This document shows, piece after piece, positions 15,470 through 22,326 of a DNA stretch of 64,000 bases (its first letter is position 1; each line of letters begins with the position of its first letter). Made by a program: the position numbers and the translations under genes. The stretch comes from Methylococcus sp. EFPC2 (GTDB lineage Bacteria > Pseudomonadota > Gammaproteobacteria > Methylococcales > Methylococcaceae). The stretch is from positions 1,364,001-1,428,000 of the forward strand of contig NZ_CP070491.1 of the NCBI RefSeq assembly GCF_016925495.1. The letters are read 5' to 3'. The notes under the pieces were generated by a model. It saw only the letters and a list, made by a program, of their open reading frames with translations. It was not told the origin of the DNA and ran no database searches.

Positions 15470-15889
15470 TCAGGCTTGATTGCCGAAGCCTTTCAACAGG
15501 GCCAGCCCCTGCTCCAACAAGCCGCCTTCGGGTAACTGACCATTAGGCGTCAGTTTGTCGATCAGTTGAGGCAACAGACTGGCCAAGCCACCGGATGCGT
15601 CTGCAGAAGAAAGACCTAATTTTTCCGCAATGGCTTGCACTCGTTCGCTACCGAGTGCCGCCTGTACCTGTTCGCCGGATATCGGCAGGTTCTGCCCTGT
15701 GCCGACCCATGAAGCAATGGTTTCTCCCAGTCCTTTCTCGTTAAAGGTGTTGATCAAGCCTTGGAGGCCACCCGTTTCCGGGTTATTGATCAGCCCCGCG
15801 ACCACTTCCAGCAAGCCACCCTGATTGCTGTTATCGGTATTGGACAGTGCGTCGCCAACCTGTCCTACGATTGAATCGATGAGACCCAT
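15470..15889 (-). CDS. YidB-like protein (DUF937 family)
   Basis: This 139-residue protein is soluble, acidic and helical, and starts MGLIDSIVGQVGDAL as YidB-family proteins do. It contains the family's GLxGLINTFNEKGLGETIASWVGTGQN segment and NLPISGEQVQAALGSERVQAIAEKLGLS, followed by a Gly/Leu-rich C-terminus. AGGAGC lies six bases before the ATG. The function of the family is unknown. It sits downstream of the DUF3597 gene on the same strand with about 100 bases between. Confidence 0.85.
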   Translation of the reverse strand: MGLIDSIVGQVGDALSNTDNSNQGGLLEVVAGLINNPETGGLQGLINTFNEKGLGETIASWVGTGQNLPISGEQVQAALGSERVQAIAEKLGLSSADASGGLASLLPQLIDKLTPNGQLPEGGLLEQGLALLKGFGNQA

Positions 15890-15993
15890 AGTCTGCTCCT
15901 GAGTTGTATGAAACCTTAGCGTAGAAAAGCCGCGCTCTGCGCCCGGCGATATTGAGCGTACCGCCGATCAAAACCAGGTTTTGCTGCACCCCA

Positions 15994-16368
15994 CTAGTCC
16001 AGAAGTTCCTTCGGAATATTGCCGCCGTTCTCGGTGATTTTCTGTAACACGGTCTTGTGCAACCACGTATTCATTTGTGCGGAATCGCCCATCTTGTCAA
16101 CGGGGCACCCAAGCTCGGTTGCAAGTTCCTTGCGCGCTTCGAGGCTGCTCTCGAGGCCTAGGAGCTTCAGCAGATCCACAATCGAAACTTTCCAGTTGAG
16201 TTGTTGGGCGTTCGAGGCGGCGAGGCCTTCGAGCTTGCCCAGGACATCGACCGCCGTGATTGCGGCGGGAGGTGCGGAGGTCTCGGGCACTGCTTGCGCG
16301 GCGGGAGCGGTCTGTGCGTCGGCGGTGTTGATACCGAGTTTAGAAAGGATATTGCTGAAGAAACTCAT
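15994..16368 (-). CDS. DUF3597 domain protein
   Basis: This 124-residue protein has a short N-terminal segment (MSFFSNILSKLG), an Ala/Pro-rich linker at residues 17-38, and the DUF3597 helical domain from VDVLGKLEGLAA to the end (LNWKVSIVDLLKLLGLESSLEARKELATELG, WLHKTVLQKI). AAGGAC precedes the ATG. The role is unknown; homologues are small soluble proteins. An IS256 element has landed 81 bases upstream of its start and may have cut it from its native promoter. Confidence 0.85.
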   Translation of the reverse strand: MSFFSNILSKLGINTADAQTAPAAQAVPETSAPPAAITAVDVLGKLEGLAASNAQQLNWKVSIVDLLKLLGLESSLEARKELATELGCPVDKMGDSAQMNTWLHKTVLQKITENGGNIPKELLD

Positions 16369-16449
16369 GGCAGGTCCTTATCCATTTGAAGCGAAGGAGG
16401 CGAGTTGCGAGCGGATAATTGCGTCGCATCGAGTGAATTTGCGTAGCCG

Positions 16450-17872
16450 GGGGCGTCAGAATTTCTGTGTGTGAGGCGTGAGTAGACTTTTCCACGGTGA
16501 CGGCTGCCGAAGGTCCGTTCAGACCGTAGGCAGAGGGCGCGGTGGCAAAGTCGGTGGTCATTTTATCCGCGAGCCGCTTCAAAGCGTTCAGCGTAGAGGA
16601 TGGCGAATTGGTTCATGGCGTCCTTCCAATCCTTGGCCGCCCGTCCCCAGTCGGCCGTAATGTTGCGCAAGGCCAGCCAGATCAGCTTGCTGGCAGCATC
16701 GTCGCTCGGGAAATGGCCACGCGTCTTGAGGATCTTGCGCAGTCGGGCGTTGATGCTCTCGATGGCATTGGTCGTGTAGATCACCCGGCGGATGGCGGGC
16801 GGGAAGGCAAAGAAGGGAATCACCCGGTCCCAGGCCCGCCGCCAGGCGGCGACCACGGTCGGGAATTTCTCACCCCAGAGGCCTTGCTCGAACGCGTCGA
16901 GTTCGGCCAGCGCGGCTTCGGCGCTGGGCGCGGTGTAGATCGGCTTGATCGCTGCCGCCAGTGCCTTACGGTCCTTCCAACTCGCGTAGTCGAGGCTGTT
17001 GCGAATCAGATGCACGATACAGGTCTGCAGCGTGGTCGCTGGGAAAACGGCGGCCAAGGCCTCGGGCATGCCCTTCAGGCCGTCGGTGACGGCGATCAGG
17101 ATGTCGACCACACCGCGCGTCTTGAGGTCATTGAAGACCTTCATCCAGAACTTGGCGCCCTCGGTGTTCTCGATCCACAACCCGAGGATGTCGCGCGTGC
17201 CGTCTGGCAGAACAGCCAAGGCCAGGTAGATCGCCTTGTTGCGGACCACCGCCTCCTCGCGAATCTTGACCCGCAGAGCATCGAAGAACACCACCGGATA
17301 CATGGCTTCGAGCGGGCGTGACTGCCAGGCGGTGACCTCGGCCATCACCGCATCGGTGACTGAACTGATGAATTCCGGTGAAACCTCGGTGCCGTACTGC
17401 TCGGCCAGGAAGCCCTGAATCTCGCGCACCGTCATGCCCCGGGCGTACATGGCCACGATCTTGTCATCGAAACCGGTGAAGCGCCGCTCGTGCTTAGGGA
17501 TAAGCAGGGGTTCGAAGCTGCCCTGACGGTCGCGCGGGATGTCGATCCGAAGCGGCCCGTCTTCGGTCAGCACCGTCTTGCCGGTCACCCCGTTGCGGTG
17601 ATTGCCCACCTCGCCGGGCTTGTCGGCGCCGGGTGGGTAACCCAGGTGATGGCTGAGTTCGGCGCCCAGTGCACGTTCGATCAGCGCCTTCTTGAACGCC
17701 ATCGAGGCGGCATTGATCGCCTCGGCGTCCATCGGGCCACTGACCATCTGGTCTATGAGTTCTTTCGGAATGCTGGGCAGCGCCGCTGCCGGTTTCTTCT
17801 TGCTCGTCTTGCTTGGCATACATGCTCCTTAACAACATGTTATGCCTCACACACAAAATTTCTGACAGGCTC
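16450..17872 (-). mobile_element. Complete IS256-family insertion sequence
   Basis: The inner terminal repeats match at 21 of 23 bases: 16455-16477 (GTCAGAATTTCTG onward) and 17844-17866 on the opposite strand. The 11 bases GCGTAGCCGGG occur on both sides, at 16441-16451 and 17873-17883, consistent with a target duplication of 9 bases or a little more. The exact tips are uncertain by two or three bases. One intact transposase gene fills the element. Confidence 0.88.
16563..17819 (-). CDS. IS256-family (Mutator-like) transposase
   Basis: This 418-residue DDE transposase has the family order: N-terminal region with HHLGYPPG and NHRNGVTGKTV, then catalytic Asp in VVFFDALRVKIR, Asp in AVTDGLKGMPEAL followed by the typical QTCIVHLIRNSL, and Glu in YTTNAIESINARLRK. 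AAGGAG lies five bases before the ATG at 17819. It is intact and probably active. Confidence 0.95.
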   Translation of the reverse strand: MPSKTSKKKPAAALPSIPKELIDQMVSGPMDAEAINAASMAFKKALIERALGAELSHHLGYPPGADKPGEVGNHRNGVTGKTVLTEDGPLRIDIPRDRQGSFEPLLIPKHERRFTGFDDKIVAMYARGMTVREIQGFLAEQYGTEVSPEFISSVTDAVMAEVTAWQSRPLEAMYPVVFFDALRVKIREEAVVRNKAIYLALAVLPDGTRDILGLWIENTEGAKFWMKVFNDLKTRGVVDILIAVTDGLKGMPEALAAVFPATTLQTCIVHLIRNSLDYASWKDRKALAAAIKPIYTAPSAEAALAELDAFEQGLWGEKFPTVVAAWRRAWDRVIPFFAFPPAIRRVIYTTNAIESINARLRKILKTRGHFPSDDAASKLIWLALRNITADWGRAAKDWKDAMNQFAILYAERFEAARG

Positions 17873-17934
17873 GCGTAGCCGGGACCCAGGAAGCCAACCT
17901 GCGTAGCAAACATCAGACAGCGCACTACAAGTAC

Positions 17935-18321
17935 CTAATAAGCACCATCATCGATTGGCGCATAAAAATCAATCCGTACGATTACTGGGTCTCGAAACAG
18001 TCCCTCCTGTTCAAGTGCTGTTCGGTGCTTCTTCTGTCTTACGCGGGTAACGTTTACGTGCACGTGCAGCAGGTTTCCTCGTTGGCTTGCCGCTGTTTCT
18101 CCTGGCGTTATCTGAGCAGACGGCTTCGTCGCAGGTAAAACGGGGTCACCCGCTAGCCAGCCCGTTTTCCACCCCTTATGTTCTGGCCGCGTTTTCGGGG
18201 AATACGCCGCTCCCCGTTCGGCCCCGATACGCAGGTCGCGCTTGAACGCGCTGAACTATCGCCGATACAGCGTGGCGCCGCCGTCCTGGAGCTGAACGAT
18301 CACGCACACGTCGATAGTCAT
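17935..18321 (-). pseudogene. Unrecognised gene with an in-frame amber stop
   Basis: On the minus strand an ATG at 18319-18321 opens a frame of 21 residues (MTIDVCVIVQLQDGGATLYRR) that meets TAG at 18256-18258. The same frame then continues for 107 more codons without a stop to TAG at 17935-17937, ending VRIDFYAPIDDGAY. The part after the amber has normal codon variety and a protein-like mix of residues. No ribosome binding site is obvious. I do not recognise the family. A decayed gene is the simplest reading. Confidence 0.4.
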
Positions 18322-18618
18322 CAATGAGTGTTCATGCCGACGGCATAGGCAAAACCTGCCTTGTGCAGACTTCAACAATCCTACCCATAAATCGTCAGAA
18401 TGTTGACAAAAATACAAGGTATTTAATGTGGGATTTCGCCGGATAGTATCGATCTATCCAAGGCAGCTTTTCTCCATCCCGGTTGATGCCTGGGTCTTCC
18501 GACTGAGTAGCCAACCCGTGCCGACCGGTCTAGACATTGGCGCAAAGTCTGCTTATTACAGCTTACAGCCCGAGTGGGGGCTATTTACCATGCCCATAAA
18601 CTGACTGCGGAGTGTGCG
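18322..18618. other. Upstream region of the dienelactone hydrolase-like gene
   Basis: This roughly 300-base stretch is AT-richer than its surroundings between 18380 and 18450 (TTGACAAAAATACAAGG around 18403). TTGACA at 18403-18408 could be a -35 element, but no well-spaced -10 was confidently picked. No gene is supported. Confidence 0.35.
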
Positions 18619-19392
18619 ATGATCGAAATTACAGCATCTGACGGCCACGTGTTTTCAGCATATCGGGCCGAGCCAGTTGGAACCGCGAAAGGTGTGGTCG
18701 TGGTCCTTCAGGAAGTATTTGGGGTAAATCCGCATATTCGGAAACTGACCGACGCTTTTGCCGCACAAGGTTTCGTCGCGGTCGCGCCCGGCCTGTTCGA
18801 CCGTGTTCAGAAAGGGATCGAGCTCGGCTATGACGAAGCATCAGTTGCCCAAGGTCTAGATCTGGTGAAACAAGTCGGCTTCGAGCACGCGATGACCGAT
18901 ATCCAGGCTACGGTCGATGCTTTCAGCGGTGAGGGAAAAATTGCCCTCGTAGGCTATGACTGGGGAGCTTATTTGGCCTACAACGCCGCGAATCGGGTCC
19001 GGGGTCCGGCGACGGCGGTCGCGTATTACGGTTGCGGGATCACCGACGATTTTTCGCAAAAGCGCAGGATTCCGACATTGTTGCATTTCGGGTCCCTGGA
19101 TCCGTATATCCCACTCAATCAGGTTACGATATTACGCGCAAGGCGACCGGACCTGAGGATTTTGGATTATCCGGCGGGCCACCATTTCAATTGCGAAGAG
19201 CGTGATACCTACGATGCGACGGCCACTGAAAAGGCCTGGACTACGACTTTGCTTCATCTGACCCATCGATTGGAGGGGGCACCGGTCGTTACCTTGACCA
19301 ATCAGGGCTCCTACGTTTCTTCGGGAGGGAAAGACAAGGATAAGAAGAAAAAGGCGGAATCAGTTTCCGACGACATGGGGCCGCCGATGTAA
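18619..19392 (+). CDS. Dienelactone hydrolase-family protein with Asp at the nucleophile position
   Basis: This 257-residue alpha/beta hydrolase aligns with the dienelactone hydrolase (carboxymethylenebutenolidase) family. The conserved Glu is in LQEVFGVNPHI (Glu32), the acid is Asp161 in FGSLDPYIP, and the base is His188 in AGHHFNC. The nucleophile elbow, normally GYCxGG, reads GYDWGAYLA, so Asp114 replaces the catalytic Cys. Asp is the nucleophile in haloalkane dehalogenases and epoxide hydrolases, so changed chemistry is possible; loss of activity is equally possible. The last 25 residues are a Lys/Asp-rich tail absent from usual members. GGAG lies eight bases before the ATG. The gene stands alone between IS elements and orphan sequence. 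Confidence 0.8.
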   Translation: MIEITASDGHVFSAYRAEPVGTAKGVVVVLQEVFGVNPHIRKLTDAFAAQGFVAVAPGLFDRVQKGIELGYDEASVAQGLDLVKQVGFEHAMTDIQATVDAFSGEGKIALVGYDWGAYLAYNAANRVRGPATAVAYYGCGITDDFSQKRRIPTLLHFGSLDPYIPLNQVTILRARRPDLRILDYPAGHHFNCEERDTYDATATEKAWTTTLLHLTHRLEGAPVVTLTNQGSYVSSGGKDKDKKKKAESVSDDMGPPM

Positions 19393-19467
19393 AGGAGGCG
19401 TCTTAAGGCTCGTTCCGACCAACCAAGGTGAATTGCCATGAAGTTCGCGAAGCGAATCCTTTGCTCT

Positions 19468-19488
19468 CCCTCTCCCTGTGGGAGAGGG
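19468..19488. repeat. CCCTCTCCC-TGT-GGGAGAGGG hairpin repeat
   Basis: A nine-base perfect stem with a three-base loop, surrounded by CTCTC and GGGGTGAGAGG. This is a very common dispersed palindrome in proteobacterial genomes. Confidence 0.7.
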
Positions 19489-19503
19489 ACGGGGTGAGAG
19501 GGG

Positions 19504-19535
19504 AACAGGTTATGGCGCGAGCGCCATAACCTGTT
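19504..19535. repeat. Perfect 15-bp inverted repeat
   Basis: AACAGGTTATGGCGC (19504-19518) and its exact complement (19521-19535) are separated by GA. There is no T tract long enough to call it a terminator. It directly follows the hairpin at 19468-19488. Confidence 0.75.
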
Positions 19536-19815
19536 AATTAGGCCATGACGTTCATCGAACGCGCGTTCGGCAAGAAGACAGGCGAGACGCGTCTAGCGTT
19601 TCTGGGAGTTTATATCCCTGGACGGTCCCGTATGAAACTAGCCGGGGCAATACTTACTTCGTCTGGAGCGCGCCGCCGAACGAATCGTTCAGTTGAAAAA
19701 GGCCCTTGAGGAATACGGAGCGACCAGGAATTGTAGGATCAGCAGACGCGCTGCTGATGCTTCCTCATCCGCCAACTGATGAGTCTTGGCCGCCTTTGTC
19801 CGGAGATTCTATACG
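19536..19815. other. Region with one possible tiny frame, otherwise no gene seen
   Basis: An ATG at 19545 opens a 54-residue frame (begins MTFIERAFGKKTGE, ends RSVEKGP) to a TGA at about 19709. It has no good ribosome binding site and is not recognised; it may be a fragment of a larger lost gene. The rest up to 19815 shows nothing I can support. Confidence 0.3.
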
Positions 19816-20343
19816 ATGACTGCGAGCACAGAACTGTCGGCAGAAACGACAGCGGAAAATGAAAGCCGACTTAAGGCAGCCGCCGAGCAAGGGCTCTTGA
19901 TCGACGACGCAATTCTCTTATTCCGAAAGATTGTCGACCGTATGCCAACCACGACTTGGCTATTGGAAACAAAGCGGCTTGTCACAATGGAGCCGGCGTC
20001 CGATTTCGATGCTCGTCGAAAGGCCGATGTCGAGGAAGAACTGGATGATCTGCGCCGGGATTTGAGAAGCCTTGCCGTTGATTGGGTAAGTGGATGGTAT
20101 GCGCGGGGCGGCTTCTATGTCATGAAGGATGGGAGCTTGGGGGATTTCCGTCATTACATGAACGATCTATCGCCGGAAATGAAGGCGCTGGCCGTCCCCG
20201 GTCCCGGGCAAGAGATTCCGCCGCAAACCATGGAACAGATACGTATGGCAATGGAACTGAGCGCGCCGGCCGTGGTTATCGAGTTAATGAAAAATACGCA
20301 TTTGGTGGTATCGGACGCGATGACTTATGCGCTATTGGGCTAA
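19816..20343 (+). CDS. Orphan hypothetical protein, 175 residues
   Basis: The frame starts at ATG 19816, with GGAG nine bases upstream, in preference to the TTG at 19786. The protein is soluble, acidic and mostly helical, with charged stretches (DFDARRKADVEEELDDLRRDLRSL near 55-80) and a more hydrophobic end (MELSAPAVVIELMKNTHLVVSDAMTYALLG). It has no signal peptide, membrane segment or motif that I recognise. Codon use is less GC-biased than the housekeeping genes. It lies alone in the accessory zone. Confidence 0.6.
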   Translation: MTASTELSAETTAENESRLKAAAEQGLLIDDAILLFRKIVDRMPTTTWLLETKRLVTMEPASDFDARRKADVEEELDDLRRDLRSLAVDWVSGWYARGGFYVMKDGSLGDFRHYMNDLSPEMKALAVPGPGQEIPPQTMEQIRMAMELSAPAVVIELMKNTHLVVSDAMTYALLG

Positions 20344-20405
20344 GGGACTTGGCGGCCGAGATATGCGGGTTTTCTGGAGGCTCCAACACTTGAGAAGATG
20401 GAGCT

Positions 20406-20445
20406 ATGGAGAAATCAGTAAGGTTCTCCCCCGACGTTCGCGAGC
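20406..20445 (+). pseudogene. IS3-family orfA remnant (N-terminal codons only)
   Basis: ATG at 20406 begins MEKSVRFSPDVRER, the typical first residues of IS3-family OrfA proteins, and then passes into unrelated sequence and the duplicated strip at about 20463. Only about 14 codons remain, so this is a scar of a lost IS3 element. Confidence 0.55.
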
Positions 20446-20462
20446 GCACCGACAACCAAGAG

Positions 20463-20659
20463 TACGGATGCACGCGTCTGCGGACGACAGGCGGGTGAAC
20501 CGTTATAGGGTGCCCGACGTGGCGCCGATGGGTCGGTTCGTGCGGGGAGCCGCGATTGCAATGCGGCAGGCGGGATTCGGAAGGCGAGGACCACAGACGG
20601 CGGCGGGCGTTGACAGCGGATCGGGTGCCACGGCCCTCCAGGCTGCGGATGCGGAACGG
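20463..20659. other. Non-coding strip left of ubiX, duplicated at 13541-13728
   Basis: No gene is supported here. It forms the left part of the intact copy of the direct duplication. Preservation of this strip in both copies despite apparent lack of coding is only moderate, with many substitutions and small indels. Confidence 0.45.
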
Positions 20660-21259
20660 CTAGCGCGAGCGGTCCGACTTGCCCAGCCCTTCCCAGGGTT
20701 CGAACAGGCGCTCGTCCTCGATGCCGAACAGCGCCAGTATCCGGCCCACGGTTTCGTCGATCAGCTCGGGCAGGGTCTTGGCGCGACCGTAAAAGGCCGG
20801 CATGGGCGGGTAGACGATGCCGCCCATCTCGGTCACCGCCGCCATGTTGCGGATATGGGCGAGGTTCAGCGGCGTTTCCCGCGGCATGATGAGCAGGCGC
20901 CGGCGCTCCTTGAGTGTGACGTCGGCGGCACGGGCGATCAGGTTGTCCGAAAGCCCGTGGGCAATGGATGCCAGAGTCTTCATCGAACAGGGCGCGACGA
21001 TCATACCGTCGGTCTTGAACGCCCCGCTGGCGATGCCGGCCGCCACGTCGTTCACGTCGTAGCTTGCGTCGGCCAAGGCATATACGTCCTTACGCTTCAT
21101 CTGCAACTCGTGCTGCAGGTTGATGAAGCCGGCCGTCGAAACGATCAGATGGGTCTCGAATCCGCCCAGCTCGCGCAAGATTTCCAGCAAACGCACCCCA
21201 TAGATGGCGCCGGTCGCCCCCGTCATCCCGAGTATCAAGCGCCGTTTCTTCCCGCTCAT
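20660..21259 (-). CDS. ubiX: Flavin prenyltransferase UbiX
   Basis: This 199-residue enzyme prenylates FMN to make the cofactor of the UbiD decarboxylase in ubiquinone synthesis. It shows the N-terminal flavin-binding fold start LILGMTGATGAIYGVRLLE, VAPCSMKTLASIAHGLSDNLIARAADV in the middle, and the family motifs RRLLIMPRETPLN and PPMPAFY. It overlaps the pip start region by four bases (ATGA at 21256-21259). A truncated copy of its 3' part lies at 13729-13993. Confidence 0.95.
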   Translation of the reverse strand: MSGKKRRLILGMTGATGAIYGVRLLEILRELGGFETHLIVSTAGFINLQHELQMKRKDVYALADASYDVNDVAAGIASGAFKTDGMIVAPCSMKTLASIAHGLSDNLIARAADVTLKERRRLLIMPRETPLNLAHIRNMAAVTEMGGIVYPPMPAFYGRAKTLPELIDETVGRILALFGIEDERLFEPWEGLGKSDRSR

Positions 21260-22206
21260 GCCAGACGGTCCGCCATTTCGTCGGTGGCACCGACCAGGGC
21301 GTCTATCATCGCGTCGCCCACCGGCAGATGCCCGGCGTCGGGCAGCAGGCGCAGTTCCGATCCCGATAGATTACGGTGCAACAAATACGCGGACTCGATC
21401 GGACACACCAGGTCGCGCCTCCCGTGTAGGATGACGGTCGGCACTTGTGGCAGCTTGCGCAGGTTATCGAGGATTTGATTCTCGTCTATGAAATAGCTGT
21501 GGGCCGCATAATGCGCCTCGATGCGGGCCTGCTGGGCCAGGGCGGTGGGAGCCTGACGATCCAGATCGGACGGATTGAACACTTCCAGATGCGAGACGCG
21601 CGCGCTCCATAGGATCCAGGCCTTAGCTGCGCGCAAGCGGGCCAGTTCGTCCTCGCCGATGAGCGTCCGGTGCAGCGCGGTCAAGGGATCATCCCTGAGC
21701 GCAGGAGGAAACTGGCTCAGGAACTCGTCCCAGTAATCGGGATAAATGCGGCTGACCCCGTCTTTGACGAACCACTCCAGATCCCTTTGCCTAGCCAGGA
21801 AGGTGCCGCGCAGTATCAAGCCGCTGACGGCGTCCGGATGGGCTTGAGCGTAGAGCAGACCCAGGGCCGCGCCCCATGAACCGCCGAACACCAGCCAGCG
21901 GTCCAGGCCCAGCCGGCTACGGATGGCTTCCAGATCGGCCAGCAAATGCGCCGTGGTGTTGTTTTCCAGACCGCCGGCCGGCGCCGAACGGCCCGCGCCG
22001 CGCTGATCCAACAGGATCACGCGGTATCGTGCAGGATCGAAAAAACTGCGGTGAAACGACTTGCAGCCCGAGCCGGGGCCGCCATGCAGATACACGACCG
22101 GCAGACCCTTGGGGTTGCCGGCCTCTTCGAAATAAACGCGATGGCCGTCCTCCGTGTCCAGATGATGGACGGCGTAGGGTTCGATGGCGGGATAGAGAGT
22201 CTTCAT
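21256..22206 (-). CDS. pip: Proline iminopeptidase
   Basis: This 316-residue alpha/beta hydrolase removes N-terminal proline from peptides. The oxyanion loop HGGPGSGC is near residue 42, DQRGAGRS near 70, and the nucleophile Ser in GGSWGAALGLLYAQAHP near 106. The catalytic Asp and His lie in LHGRRDLVCP and DAGHLPVGD. The start at 22206 (MKTLYPAIEP) fits family length; an upstream ATG at 22224 is possible. It is translated just ahead of ubiX in a two-gene unit. Confidence 0.93.
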   Translation of the reverse strand: MKTLYPAIEPYAVHHLDTEDGHRVYFEEAGNPKGLPVVYLHGGPGSGCKSFHRSFFDPARYRVILLDQRGAGRSAPAGGLENNTTAHLLADLEAIRSRLGLDRWLVFGGSWGAALGLLYAQAHPDAVSGLILRGTFLARQRDLEWFVKDGVSRIYPDYWDEFLSQFPPALRDDPLTALHRTLIGEDELARLRAAKAWILWSARVSHLEVFNPSDLDRQAPTALAQQARIEAHYAAHSYFIDENQILDNLRKLPQVPTVILHGRRDLVCPIESAYLLHRNLSGSELRLLPDAGHLPVGDAMIDALVGATDEMADRLA

Positions 22207-22326
22207 GAAGCAGGGCGCGGGCAAAGGCGCTAGGGTATCACAAGCGATGGCCGCCCCGGCTCTGTCGCCCGGCGCAGGCTCAGCGGTCGTCCGATTCGGG
22301 CAAGTGCGGGCGTTCAGCGCCGAGTT

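Noticed and set aside
18256-18258. Pyrrolysine or other recoding at the amber codon
   Set aside because: No pyrrolysine machinery or methylamine methyltransferase is in the window, and the gene lies in a decaying accessory zone; a nonsense mutation is simpler.
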